A stretch of DNA of 64,000 nucleotides, taken from positions 904,065,094-904,129,093 of the forward strand of contig CM048744.1 in NCBI GenBank assembly GCA_026315105.1, read 5' to 3'. A model generated the notes under the pieces. The model did no database searches and was not told the origin of the DNA. It saw only the letters and a list, made by a program, of their open reading frames with translations. The DNA is from Locusta migratoria (taxonomy: Eukaryota > Arthropoda > Insecta > Orthoptera > Acrididae). Each line of letters begins with the position of its first letter. Within the stretch, counting starts at the first letter, position 1. A program made the translations under genes and the position numbers. Shown in pieces: positions 20,590-32,599 of the stretch.

Positions 20590-21010
20590 TTACACTGCTC
20601 AAAACATTTAGGGGACGAGGTCGGGTGTCATTCACATTATATATATGGTAACGTATTTTACTCAGATATTGGTTACAGTAAGGTATAATGGCTTTTGAAC
20701 ATCTTACATAAGGTTTACATGTCGTTTACTTAGAGCGAGACAACAAGGGACTTCCATGAAGTGAAAAAGTCATTATCGTTGCCCTCTAATATGATGCGTT
20801 ACCGCGTCGGACGACCAGATACCTGCGTGGCCTGAACAGTATGAGGTTATCAATCAGCTCTTAACGGATATTTGGCTATTCTTACATGAGTGCAATATCC
20901 AGCTGTGCTTCCATTGTGGGTGGTTCTCGTCTGTCTGCAATGTTTTCGCCAAGTGCATCCCAGACATGCTCAATCGGGATTAAGTCCGGTGAACAAGCTG
21001 GCCACTGCAT
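20590..21010 (-). pseudogene. Tc1-like transposase C-terminal remnant
   Basis: The minus-strand frame from about 21007 to 20884 reads WPACSPDLIPIEHVWDALG, the Tc1 box with the final catalytic Glu of the DD34E triad, then ENIADRREPP. It ends in a stop after DIALM, and the rest is shifted. The DNA to about 20590 (ACTGCTCAAAACATTTAGGGG) resembles a Tc1-type terminus. N-terminal and middle parts are absent. Confidence 0.75.
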
Positions 21011-21019
21011 TCGTTCAAT

Positions 21020-22310
21020 CCCTCAGCTTCTAAAATTTTGTCCACCATTGCAGCTCTCTGATGTAGAAACTTTCTTCATGAGCAGTGCCTGGAACATGTC
21101 CTTGTGCATATTAGGGTAAATTATCTGAAACTGTCCCAAGACGTATTTTCAGTTACTCTTTAGCTTCACATTTGTGTCGCTCTGTACCTCCAAAGAGCTT
21201 CAGCAGTTCTGTCTGGAACATTACTCTGCTTGTCAGTTTGTCGTTGTTTTCGTACAGTTGGTTGGTGGTCCCATTAAACGAAATAAACACGTGATTCTTC
21301 AACATTGACAGTTGTACAGTGAACCTGAGTATTGACTGGAATTTACACAGAATGATTTACGACGATTCGAAAGTTCTGACTCAGACGCATAACTATTGGG
21401 ATTGTGTCATTAAATAATCTGTCGAGATTCGAGTAAGATAGTGGTTACAATATTAGTAAGGCTGGGAAACTAACTAAGAAGAGGAAGTAAACACAAGACG
21501 AATCGACTTCGAGTACATGGAGAGCAACAGTTGACACGCCGGACCGCGCTCAGAAGACTTGGCGAGAGGAGCAGAATAAATGCTCCACGGCCCGCGCCTG
21601 GGCAAGGACTGCCTTCGAAACAATGTTTTCTTTTCTTTTTTTTTATCGGTCTCCGTCCGCCCCTGCAGCCCATCCAGGATCGCACCATTCCAGAATGAAA
21701 TAAAACAGAATCATCTTAACTTAGGTGTTCCTGTGCCTATTCCGGCACAATGTCAGTACAGGACATGTAAAAACAAAAACAAAGGAATTAGATCGTGGAA
21801 AAAGAAAATGTGAGAAAGGACACTCTCCTATGACCAGTGGAAAGATATTGTTTCAAATTTGGAGATCCCTACTTCAATAAAAATTAGTAAAACAATAAGT
21901 ATGAGCGACATAAGGAAATGAAACCCTCACTACATGTGAGTGTAGTAGAGTATGGTGCCAGGATGTACGGCACCATGCGGACCAGGAGGACACAGTAAAT
22001 GTTTCTTAGAACAAAAATATAAATATAAGTAAAGAATAAGCCATCCTATGCAATCCAGGGTATCCAACAAAGGATCCGTGGGCACTCGATAATTAAAAAC
22101 AATTACAAACAGTGGCAACAAACAGAAAGGAAAACCACTCAGTTAGGAAAGTGAAATAAAATGGAAAATAAATTTCCTTTGTGTCAAACGTTTCCTTTTC
22201 AAGCTACCGAGCGTCTTCTGGTATCCCTGGGTCAATGACAGAGAGAATAAGGTCCCTAACAGGTAATTATATTTGGGGAGTATTTGGGCAGTCAAATGTT
22301 GATCCCAGAG
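21020..22310. other. No gene recognised
   Basis: Mixed composition, with a GC-richer patch at 21530-21690 and no convincing homology. Confidence 0.45.
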
Positions 22311-22329
22311 GTAAAACCTAGATCGCGTC

Positions 22330-24378
22330 CATTCGTTGTAGTTGAATGATGGCATGTACTAAGTGGCCGACGAGCCACGCATTCGCATTTGGTTTGGTTT
22401 TAGGGGTGGGCATAATGTCTGGGGCCAGGACACATCTGGTCTGGACCCGTACTGGTGTCGTACCATTAACCAGTGCGGCATGCCGTGACACAGGTCCCAC
22501 ACAGGCGAGACCTGCGGTCACAGGAAGTGGTGTTCCCGGGTGTCGAGGCATTGCATTCCTGACAGGCTGCCCAGCCACGGAGGCGGATGGTCGCCAGGTG
22601 CTAATTGGTGGACAAAACGTCGTTGACCAGTCCTATAATTTATGTACTGGTGGGCGACTACACAAGGCTGTATACAAACAGCGAATGGTTCACATCCTGA
22701 CAGTGGCTGCGGCCAGGACATAGCTCTGGGCAAAAGTATTCCCTGAAGTACGATTACTTGAATGGAATATCCTTCAATACGATTGGGCACACTCTGACAT
22801 GGGCCAGTAGCGGGCCATGATGACCACCATCGTGCTGGTAGGGTGGATTTTGCACAGTGTGGCTGTGCAATGTATGAGCAGGGCTGTGCAGTTGCTGTAG
22901 AAGTCTACAAGGCCCAACCCTCCCACTGAATTATGCAGGACGCACGTTGCACCTCGGACCTTGAACAGTTGGTGGCGCCACAAGTCAGAAAACCGCTTGC
23001 GAGATGGACCTGGCTAAGAGCTTAGACATGCTTAGGAGTTGGGCAACATACCAACTCTTTGCCAGAATCGCTGTGTTGATCAACGCGACCTTTTGTTGGA
23101 GAGTCTCAGTGGGGTAGCCGAGTGGTCTAAAGCGTCTCGCTGCAGAGCGTGCGGTTGCTCGCCGTGGAGGTTCGAGTCCTCTCTGGGGCATGGGTGTGTA
23201 TATTTGTCCTAAGTTGGTTTACCTAGGTTTAAGTAGTTTGTAAGCTACGGACTGATGACCACGCAGTTTGGTCCGATAGATTTACAAACATCTGATCATC
23301 TTTGTTGGAGGTCGAGGCGTTAGGAGGCATACATCTTACACAGTTCTCTGACGTGGTCGAGAATCATTTTCCATCTCTTGGCCTGCATCCATCGTGGACA
23401 GGGAGTAACTTCCAGTCACAGAATGGTTTGCTCTTCCACGATCTGGTACCATGGTCGTTCGGGATGGAATCCTTTAAGACTTATGGGGAAAATAACTGTC
23501 TTCCGCCGGTTGGTTCTCGCGCTGTAGGCTTGTTCATACGTCTGCAGAAGGCAATGTATTTGATCCACATCAGTAGGCCATTGCAGAAACACACCTACAT
23601 CGCATAGGCTGGACACAGGAGGAGGGAAGTGTGGATACTGATCTCACTGATCGTTCGACCTAATGCCCGCAATAGGAGGTCGAGAGCGATGACAGAAACA
23701 TCGAGATCGAACAACCCTGGCAAAGTAACCTTCTTATCGAAATGGTGACCACGGAGGAGGCCCCTGTAAGGATGTACTGCATCATCCGTATGAAAGTCAG
23801 GCCAAACTCAAACTGCGACATCACACCCCACAGATGTGTCTTACCCTATCGAATTCATTAGCGAAGTCTATGGACATGATGCCAGACCCTATGTTAGCCA
23901 CTGTCTTATGTGCCACAGCGTCCCTATATGCTGAGACAGAGTGAAAGATATTCCTATTGTTGACACCACACGATTGATAGAGACTGATAAATTTGTCCAT
24001 CACGTTTTTAAGTCGACTAGCGACACAACGAGCCAGCAGTTTGTAGTCACAATTCAGGAGCGTAATGGGACTCAGGTCTTGAATGCGACAAGGGCCCTGT
24101 ACATTGGAAATGAGAACGATTCTGCCTTTCATAAATAAGGATAGCTCATTGACGTAAGCCATTGGAAGTTGGAGACGGGTATACAAGGTCGATCCTAGCT
24201 CCACAGCGGTCAGTTCGTCAGCGCACAAGATGAAGACAACGTGGTCGCTTGCCGATATATTGAGCACAGTGGACATTGACATCTGATTGTTCATCCTTGA
24301 ACTATTTCGTCTTGTTCCAGACAATGGACAAACGTGGGGGCTTTGTAATGCAGCTCTTTTCTCTTTAGAGCCCAACAC
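22330..24378 (-). pseudogene. L1/Tx1-like LINE ORF2 remnant, split by a SINE
   Basis: Read on the minus strand from 24378. The frame contains IQDLSPITLLNCDYKLLARC, then YQSCGV, NIFHSVSAYRD and SIDFANEFDRVRH: RT motifs in L1/Tx1 style. Further on, after frameshifts, comes the region of the catalytic box, where AYA is followed directly by VGVF near 23596-23612. A 4-base deletion has thus removed both aspartates of YADD. The C-terminal part after the SINE holds ILAKSWYVAQLL and GGLGLVDFYSNCTALLI. From 22790 leftward homology fades. Dead copy; clade assignment is by motif only. Confidence 0.75.
23102..23300 (+). mobile_element. tRNA-derived SINE, copy 6 (divergent subfamily)
   Basis: The head GTAGCCGAGTGGTCTAAAGC is a clear class II tRNA A box, with B box GGTTCGAGTCC. 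Body and tail are shorter variants (AAGTAGTTTGTAAGC, GATTTACAAACATCTGATC). It is flanked by TTTGTTGGAG (23092-23101 and 23301-23310) and lies inside the L1/Tx1-like LINE. The best-preserved tRNA-like head in the window. Confidence 0.9.
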
Positions 24379-24379
24379 T

Positions 24380-25534
24380 TTGTAACGTACCCATCATCGT
24401 TTTTAATTTTATTTTATATATCCTCGTGTCTGGACTGTGTATTGTCTGTGACTTGTCTACGCAGGGTTTATCCAGTTTGAGTACATATATGGGTTCCCGC
24501 CACGTGCGAAATAAGCACTCCCAATATCTTTAATGAAACTGAAGAGTCATGAGATTGACCCGCGCAACGGATAACATTACAAACGCATCTGACCTAATTA
24601 ATCGGAACCAATACACGTACTCAAATGGAAAGGATACGTTACTTTGTTATTTATGCTTCAGTGCACCATTACAGGCCACAGGAAAGACGTTAAGAATTAT
24701 TAGTGCTGATTAGGGTCATATGAACATTTAGAAATTGCTTCGACACGCATGTGGGTTAAATCGTTATTTATTTAACCACTAATTCTTTAAGATAAACAGT
24801 ATGTGACATAAATTTAAATGCTAATTTTTAGTATGAAAGAGAATTTAAGTGCAACCTTTTGTTGCTATCATCTGAATGGCCCTCCTAGCAAGTTTCCAAA
24901 AAGGACAGGTTAATTTCGTAACTCGCAAGGATATGGAAGCAAGGAGTTTCCTCTGATTACCCACTATGATTTACCACATTCACACAAGGCATGCAAAGAA
25001 GAATTACTGCGTGAGCCATCAAATTTGAATCCGCCCGGCCGTTGCGCGCCAGGGGCAGCAAAGTGGTGTGAACGGACACCCGTGAATGGGATGTGCATTA
25101 CCGACCTCCTGATCATTGCTAGAACATGACAGAGGATCACGAAACATTACAATGCCCGTCTAAGTGGTGAGTATACGTGATCAGTGTGGCCCCCACACAA
25201 AAACCAAGTTACTGAAATTTAATTTAAAATAATTACCACCACGCTGAATAATTCTATAACACTATTAAATGAGCAGGGTAAGCAATTGCAACAGACCCTC
25301 TGTTACCAGACTTACTATGTACTGACCACCACGTGGCACAACATACACCCTGACCACATTGCACAAAGTAAACCAACATTATTCAGAGATTACTCCTACG
25401 CATTTATGCATTAAGCAAATCTAAAACACATGAGAAACAAATTATAACTAATAAAAGACCACTATTGCACCAACTGGACTCATAAACTACAATTTATCCA
25501 TTTCGCAGCAAAGTCCTAGTTAGAAGGAAAATCA
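24380..25534. other. No gene recognised
   Basis: AT-rich, with a short GC-richer patch at 25030-25150. No frame or repeat terminus recognised. Confidence 0.5.
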
Positions 25535-25547
25535 CTGTAAATTTGAA

Positions 25548-25747
25548 AAAAATGTTTCAAATGTTTGTATAGCTTATGGGACTTAACTACAGTGTCATCA
25601 GTCCCTAAACTTACAAACTACTTATGAACTAGCTAACACTAAGGACAGCACAAATATCCATGCCCGAGGGGGGATTCGAACCCCCGACCGTAGTGGCCGT
25701 GCAGCCCGTGACTGGCGCGCCTCAGTCCCCTCGGCCACCGCGGCCGG
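25548..25747 (-). mobile_element. tRNA-derived SINE, copy 7
   Basis: Full-length minus-strand copy with canonical head and intact B box. It is flanked by the 13-bp perfect duplication CTGTAAATTTGAA (25535-25547 and 25748-25760). Confidence 0.94.
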
Positions 25748-25916
25748 CTGTAAATTTGAATATTGACCCTCCAAACGAATATGTACTGGAAACAAATACA
25801 AAAACACGTTCAACGAACCGATACTCCCCATGATAATGTAACCAATAACCGACTTAGCAGCAACTTTAACCCACGACAAAGCACACACCATCTCGGTGTG
25901 ATTCTAGGACTTGAAG

Positions 25917-26400
25917 TTACCAAAAAATGTGGAAATTGACACCTATTGATTGCGTCCCGTAACTGGTGGTGAAAGCGTCACCATGAGCAACGTTGCTGAA
26001 TATTTTCACCAAATCGTTACCAAAACCTCCGCGACACCAGCGAGCAGCTCTCCTCACGATCGCACTCCGCCAGGCCAGGAACCGATCTCTTTCTCTCCCT
26101 AGGCGCCACCCGGGCCAACCGTCCACTCTTCAAATTCGCGAGGGCGGAGCGCCCCGATTGGCAGGACACCGAGGGTCCGTTACCTCCACTGCCTTCGCAA
26201 CCCCTGGCTTGACCAGATCTACCCTCTACTTCAACCCTCAATCAAAACCTTTGCTGCACGGCAGTCCTTGCCACAACTACATAGCCACAACCAAAGATTA
26301 CAATATTACCCATGTTAGCAACACCGAAAGAAATATTAATACATTCCTCTCGCACTCCATAGTACACAAGGATGGGGAAAAGAGAAGAGTGACTTACAAC
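25917..26400. other. GC-richer unassigned stretch
   Basis: A plus-strand frame of 145 codons from 25993 is rich in Arg, Pro, Thr and Ser, and I do not recognise it. Its reverse strand is also open, which points to composition. No feature is claimed. Confidence 0.35.
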
Positions 26401-26415
26401 AGGAAAGATATAATG

Positions 26416-26869
26416 TGGTGTCACCACTGAACGACATCGTTCACTGGGGACTGAGATAGGAACCAGTTAACACTTAGAAATCAGATAGGCACCAGTTAAG
26501 ACTTGGCTATCAGATAGACACTAGGCAGGCCTCTATCGAATCTATGTATCAGCATTCTGCAGTCGAGAACTATGTAAAAGTTAAGTATTACTAAGTCTCT
26601 ATGAAATATATATCTCGTTCTAATTTACTCTAGTGTTTCTAGTTTCTGCTGTCCCTCTGGCTGGTCACATCCTACCTGCACAAGCGTGCATCCTTTATTC
26701 CTGTATCGGTCTTTCTACTCGGCCACCGACACCTACGACGGAAACGAGATACAAAAGCGGCGACGAGGCTGGGACACAAAATATAAAATGTACACCTTCA
26801 ACACCTGCCACAAAGTGTTGCAAGCCATTCCCAAGTGAATCAATTCCAATTTCATTCATTAAGTTGACA
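26416..26869 (+). mobile_element. Candidate LTR-retrotransposon fragment or solo LTR
   Basis: It begins TGGTGTCACC and ends GTTGACA (TG...CA), and is flanked by TAATG on both sides (26411-26415 and 26870-26874), as LTR integration would give. Inside, three diverged copies of an approximately 32-bp unit (AGATAGG(A/C)ACCAGTTAA) lie at 26448-26530. GCGGCGACGAGGCTGGGAC at 26757-26775 looks like a primer-binding or leader region, which would put the true LTR end earlier. The two readings conflict, hence low confidence. Confidence 0.35.
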
Positions 26870-26989
26870 TAATGAGACATCAGAGCAATGAAACGAAATG
26901 ACAGTCTCGTTTCAACTTGAGCCTCTACATCATACTCACCCTCTCTTCTAGCGTCTCTAGGTGTTGAACAGGCATAATTGTCCTTCTTT

Positions 26990-27189
26990 GCCGGCCGCGG
27001 TGGCCGAGGGGACTAAGGCGCTCCAGTCACGGTCTGCACGACCACTACGGTCGGGGGTTCGAATCCCCCCTCGGGCATGGATATTTGTGCCGTCCTTAGT
27101 GTTAGCTACTTCATAAGTAGTTTGTAAGCTTAGGGACTGATGACCCCGTAGTTAAGTCCCATAAGTTCTACAAACATTTGAACATTTTT
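26990..27189 (+). mobile_element. tRNA-derived SINE, copy 8
   Basis: Plus-strand full-length copy with canonical head and B box. It is flanked by the 12-bp duplication TTGTCCTTCTTT (26978-26989 and 27190-27201). Confidence 0.94.
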
Positions 27190-27347
27190 TTGTCCTTCTT
27201 TACCGTTGTGTCCCAAGATGAGCCTAGTGCTGCCATTTTTCTTGAGAAAAGTCCTTGCAATAGACCACCCAAATTACAGTATCCTTCATACTTACCGAGT
27301 GATCTGGCAAGTAGTGAAAATCATTCATTGTCAAGTAGCGACAAAAA

Positions 27348-27362
27348 AAAGGGGGGGGGGGG
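27348..27362 (+). repeat. A8-G12 homopolymer junction
   Basis: An A run passes directly into about 12 G. Prone to assembly and length error. Confidence 0.8.
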
Positions 27363-27364
27363 TT

Positions 27365-28060
27365 AAGAATCTGGTACACCTGTCTAACCTCACGCAGGGC
27401 CAACGCAAGCACGCGGAAGTGTTGGAACACGACGTGGCATGGACTCGACTAATGTCTGAAGTTGTGCCGTTCTGAACAGCACGTTTCTAGGCATCCCAGA
27501 TTTACTCGATAATATAAATGTCTGGGGAGGTATTTAAACTCGAAAGAGTGTTCCTGGAGTCGCTCTGTCGCGTTTTCCTACACTCCGTCAGAGTCCCCAA
27601 CGGACATGAATGGATGCAGGGGTTTTCCAAGGATGCGTACATACGTGCCAGCTATGAGAGTCGTACCACGGGTCAACTGCACACTCCCGACAAACGCAGA
27701 GCCATCAACAACTCGAGTAGTCTCCTGCTGACAGGCAAGGTCTATGGATTCATGAGGTTGCCTCCATACCCGGATACGCTCACCTGCGATACAACTGGGA
27801 ATGAAACTCTTTAGACCACACTATGTTGTCAGTCATCAACAGACCAATGTCATCATTGACGGGACCAGGTAAAGAGAAAACCTTTGTGTCGTGCAGTCAG
27901 CATGGACTCGTTGAATGGTCCGCAGTTGCTGTGACGCCCCTCAACGGTGTAGTGACACATAGCAATGCTATGATATACGTTGTGCTCGGCTTCTTCGTAT
28001 TACATTTAAGTTCTGTGCGATCACTAGTAGGTACGCCACAAGGTGTTCAAAAACTCGAGC
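27365..28060 (-). pseudogene. Tc1-like transposase remnant (middle and C-terminus)
   Basis: Minus-strand pieces across frameshifts. Around 27930 the reading LRTIQRVHAD lies in the central region. At 27795-27590, ERIRVWRQPHESIDLACQ, then LTRGTTLIAGTYV and PLHPFMS match the Tc1 RVW...R(G)E box and the stretch before the second Asp. Around 27500-27430 the reading resembles WDALE..., then LVESMPRRVPTL, the Tc1 C-terminal helix. The catalytic second Asp box is not readable. Confidence 0.6.
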
Positions 28061-28079
28061 ATTTTTAATTTTAAATAAG

Positions 28080-28890
28080 TTCAGTTCACCGCTTCATCGT
28101 TATGTCTAATATTGAACCCATCTATAATGCTTCGTTGCCTAGCACTAAGACTCCTAAAATTAAAATCTTACTTACTGCAGGGCTTATTTCGCACGTAAGT
28201 GAAATGTGTACACTAACTTGAATTCGCTTGAGCTCACAAAAGGCAATATCAATATTGTTAATCCACCTTTAGTATGATTTTTATTCACTTTATTAAACAC
28301 ACGATAATTCTGAATGTTAGAGATAATGTTGTAAGTAGACCACAGGAAAGTTCACTATTAAATTCTGATATATTTCCAATATTAGATTGAATTATGGATA
28401 GGAATTAATTCCGATCCTGATCAGTATTCAGTTAATGTTTCAATCGCCGATAAAGTCCTGTCTGTATCAAATTAATTTGATTTAATTCCTTTATCGTTAG
28501 CTAAATATTTGAATAAGTCTTCACCTTTCCATCTCGTATTTAGAGTTCGATAAGGTTCCCGCTTTACTCACATATGTTCCAACAAGTATCAGACCGTTAG
28601 TAAACTAAAATAATAATAATTAAAAAAAACACAGTTTTAATATTACTCGCGTACGCACTTTCAGTCATTACGAGAGCAAACAGCGGGAAACTGCTAACAA
28701 TACCCGTAAATCCCTTTTATATGGCTACACGGAATGAAATACTAGCCGATGTTTGCACTCCATGCTAGTAACCCCGTTTCATTTTTGCCCCTCTGATAAT
28801 CTTGCTATTCCTATAAACCATAATTATCAATTCCTATTAATAATGTACTTCGTAAAATTAAATATCACACTTTAACAACAACAACAAAAT
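28080..28890. other. No gene recognised
   Basis: AT-rich, with no frame. Confidence 0.5.
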
Positions 28891-28929
28891 TCAACGAATG
28901 GTTATATTGTTGGTGGTCAAGCACAGAAA

Positions 28930-29155
28930 TACGAAGAAATTTGTGGAAGGGTTGCACTTTGTCACGTTGAACGATTCTCTTCAGTCGTGTTTTTCCGGCC
29001 GTAGCGATGTCGGAGATTCGTTTTACCGGATTTCCGATATTCACTGTGCACTCGTGAAATGGTCGTACGGGAAAATTCCCATCTCGTCGCTACCCTGGAA
29101 ATGTTGTGTCCCATCGTGTCCCTGTGCACGGACTGTAACACTACGTTCAAACTCT
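28930..29155 (-). pseudogene. Tc1-like transposase N-terminal HTH remnant
   Basis: The minus-strand frame from 29150 contains HNISRVATRWEFSRTTISRV, then SEYRKSGKTNLRHRYGRK. This is the paired-type HTH plus the GRP(R)-like basic linker typical of Tc1 transposases. It lies in the same orientation as the C-terminal remnant at 27.4-28.1 kb, with about 0.9 kb of unrelated DNA between. Whether both come from one copy is undecided. Confidence 0.6.
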
Positions 29156-29169
29156 CTTAAATCATGATA

Positions 29170-31590
29170 GCAACTAAACAGCAGTAACCGGCATAATACT
29201 GGAGGCTATCATCCTGAGGAATTTCCGACCGCAGCTCCATCCTCTTTTACATATCTCTCTATTTATATGGGCTCGCCTATAATAGTTTATTTGGTACTTC
29301 AGTGTAATAGCTTGTGTACCCCACACATAAAAAGGTTTCTCTTATGTACAATGTTCGCTGATTATTAAGGAACGACTGAAGATTGCTCTGCTCTTTGAAT
29401 GGGATTATTTAAAAGTCATTATTGTGTAATGACTTGGAGTGTAAGTGCTCCTTGCCAAACATGAATCCTGCTGTGGAAACAACTCTGTGTATACTTATAT
29501 GACTAGTCTCCTGATGGGCTGTTTTTCACGTGATAATGATGAGACACCGAGCAGACTTCGCTGGCTTACAAGCCGACACACGAGAATTACCGCCGATTGT
29601 CTCAAAAGAAGTCTGCACAACTCAACAAAATACAAATATTTCCTGACCACAGTGATATGTGTAAAAGATGCAAACGAGCTTTTAGACTTACCTTGAAGCT
29701 TTAAAACATTTAAATAAAAACTCATGTTATATTCGCACCTTGTTTCCATATAGCCAGCGCATTGAACGCTATAGCGGGGGAGCGGGCATCTGTAATAGCA
29801 AGTATTCCTGGGTGGGTATGTATGCATCCTAGACTTCAACAGGGTGAAGTGTCATACTGTCTGATACGGGAAATGCCGTATTATGCCATCGTTTAATAGC
29901 AATTGACAATGCGGATCGTGTTATTTCACATATCTCCGATCTTGTCAAGATTTCTTGGTTTAAATATTTCGGAAACAGCAGATAGGTCGAGGAGCTAATT
30001 CTCCCCCTTTTACTTCTTTGACTTTCCACAGAATATAGTCGCCTTTTGTTGTGCTGTAATAGGAGCATTTTTTCTGGTAGTGTACCATGATTTAAGTTAG
30101 CGCTCATTTTCATGGACAAATAGGCCATATTTTATAAATTCAACACCGCTTTACAGCTGGGAAGTCTGCAATAGTCGACTTTACTTTTACCAGAATCCAC
30201 AAAGAGATAATACAACTAAAAATTTGTTAGAGGACGGCATTATTTTAGACCACCACATAGTCAACAGTATATTCAATTTATTAAATCATACCTAAACTCC
30301 ATGTGAAAAGAAGACATGGGAGGAAGACGATGAATATCACTTTTTACCATTACAGAGAAAAACGATTTTTAAACTTTGAAACCATTCTGTGCGAACATTT
30401 ATTAAATAATTCAAATACAGTGGTGATTTACATAAAGTTTGCATATTAGGAGTATTATTCACTCGTTTGTAGCTAGTGCTATGAAATAACAACGACAATG
30501 AACACTTTTTTTTAACTTATGCACATTTAGTAGCACCATTCCATACAAGGTCAGTTGTTGTTGAATAGTTTGCACACGTCGTGGGGTTATACCGTCAAAT
30601 GCTATGAAGGCTCTGTGGCATACACTTTCTTCGTGTACTACTTCACCTCTTTTTACCCGAATTTTGTTTGTGTGTGAATGATTATGAAGATAAGAATCGG
30701 TTGACCCTTACGTCCTCGTCTTTGTTTGATGAAATGGATTTTTATTAGCTCAGATTAATGCAAGTTTTGAGCATTTCTATCGGATAACCCATTAAAATGC
30801 TTTGTAATAGTCAACCTTACGCTTTCATTAATTTTGTCAAAACATTTAAATCTACTACACTCACGGCTTTTTTTTTTTTCCAGTTTCATGCATGTGATTT
30901 ATTATCTTCTTAGCAGCATCTGATACTCAGCCATACTTCTGCCTTTTCTTTGGATTAACTTTCCACTCTAGAGGAGCATTCTCATTACGATCCATTGCAG
31001 AAACCGAAATAATAACACTTTTGCACCAACAAAATAGTACGTCTTGCCACTATAACCCAGTCAAGAACAATAAACTTAATCCAAATAGCTCTCCAACCTA
31101 TTGTTATTTTAAACAACTGAAGTAATAACAGTGGTAACAACCAACAATGGAAATACTTGAAACTGATTTCCAGCACTGCTAGCATTGCAAGACGAACATG
31201 AATTTCAAACAGATGGAAAACATTCATCGTTATTTTGCAAAACTATGTGACAATCATCATTATTCCCGCATCCTATCATTCTAAATTTTTGTATAACTGC
31301 TGACATTTATTGCATTTAGAGGAAACAAATACACAAAAACAAAATTTGGACCTCAGGCTGTATAATAGAAGCATAAAAAAGTTAAAAAGTGACATTCATC
31401 GTTTTTTCCCATGACGTACTCGTAAAATGCATAATTCTGAATTAATGTGCGGGGCTCCACGGCTTACGTATAGTATTTCGTATTTTGTCGGAAAAAACCC
31501 TCTATCTCTTCTCGGTTGGTCTAACTACTACGTGTATGAAAAACATAGATGACAGTAAGTAAGCCATATAACTATTTTTCTACAGATTCT
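29170..31590. other. No gene recognised
   Basis: AT-rich. A minus-strand frame of 99 codons (29829-30128) shows no recognisable domain and no codon bias I can judge. A T run lies near 30870. Confidence 0.45.
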
Positions 31591-31769
31591 ATAGCCCCGG
31601 ACGGTCTAGTGGGTAATACGTGAGCGAAGCAAAGCATATTCTGACAGTCAAGAAAAGACGTAAGATAGGAAGTACTCACAAAGAAATATCAGAGGCTATG
31701 GGAAATACAATAAAGACAAATACTTACCTCTCTTTCTTCATCTCTGTCTATCACTCTTTCTATCTATCT

Positions 31770-31771
<2 letters not shown>

Positions 31772-31830
<59 letters not shown>

Positions 31831-31845
31831 AGAGAGAGAGATTAC

Positions 31846-31929
<84 letters not shown>
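31772..31929 (+). repeat. Compound microsatellite (CA)n-(GA)n-(GT)n-(GA)n
   Basis: (AC)27 or so (31773-31826), a short (AG)5 (31831-31840), (GT)n (31848-31876) and (GA)n (31877-31929). The CA and GT blocks are mutually complementary and can fold. Translated frames here are artefacts. Confidence 0.97.
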
Positions 31930-31933
<4 letters not shown>

Positions 31934-32139
31934 TGGGTCCGACTCCTTGGAGTGGAGCACGAATGTATCAAAAACTTATGTATGCCCTAAGGATCAATTA
32001 CGTCTGTGATGCAGGCCCAACAAAATACCTTAGCGTGAGCCACACAACACCTATGCTATCTGGGTAGCACCAAGCATCTGGTATGTACAGTCTGACTGGC
32101 CCAATCTGACAGACCTGTTAAGGCCTTACGTCCAGGCTA

Positions 32140-32300
32140 TTTCATCATACAGTGAAAGCTTTCACGACCGAATGTTACAATGGCTGATGATTCTTCCGGG
32201 TTGTTTGGCCGTTGTCCACGAAACATTTGTGCTCCTTTCGTTTCGTCCATAGCTACGCCGGACTTCTTCAGAGATGCTCCTGGCAGTGCTGACACCCAAA
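32140..32300 (-). mobile_element. Penelope-like element tail fragment
   Basis: On the minus strand, CATCTCTGAAGAAGTCCGG runs to GGACGAAACG, then a second CGTTTCGTGG-type echo and GGAAGAATCATCAGCCATTG. The arrangement CTGAAGA, stem, GAAAC followed by an echo resembles Penelope-like 3' UTR/pseudo-LTR sequence. No coding part is attached. Confidence 0.5.
32240..32271 (-). ncRNA. Hammerhead-like core in Penelope-like tail
   Basis: CTGAAGA (32265-32271), one A, stem GTCC/GGAC (32260-32263, 32245-32248), GAAAC (32240-32244). Hammerhead motifs are established in Penelope-like elements. One extra base precedes stem II, as in the foldback copies. Confidence 0.5.
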
Positions 32301-32484
32301 CCTGCAGACTTCAGACAGTCATATCGGCACCAAACGTTGTATATCGACAAGGTATCAACCACAACTTCGATGTAATTCATACCATTATCTGTCTTCCAGG
32401 GGAACGTACATAAAGTAGAATACTAAGTAACACCTGACCTATGGCGAAGAGGGAAAGCGTTAACTGTGAGAGTGCGTCATGTTG

Positions 32485-32550
32485 AGCTCCCGTGGGCTAG
32501 TCGGTAGAGCGTTCGTTTGTCATACTGTTCACGTCCTGCTCATAGTATCT
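32485..32550 (+). other. Degenerate tRNA-like A-box segment
   Basis: GGGCTAGTCGGTAGAGCG resembles a tRNA A box, but no B box or T-arm follows. It is probably a decayed SINE head, not a tRNA gene. Confidence 0.3.
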
Positions 32551-32599
32551 GTTTTTACTGCAGTGCGTTGGCAATTGTTGCATGGGGCAAAGTATTCCT

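Noticed and set aside
23102..23180. tRNA-Leu/Ser gene
   Set aside because: A and B boxes are good, but the unit has SINE tail and a 10-bp target duplication.
27365..29155. One split Tc1 element spanning both remnants
   Set aside because: Orientation and order fit, but 0.9 kb of unrelated DNA lies between and no shared insert borders were seen. Kept as two features.
31620..32067. His/Thr-, Ser/Leu- and Cys/Val-repeat proteins
   Set aside because: They are translations of the CA/GT/GA microsatellite in several frames.
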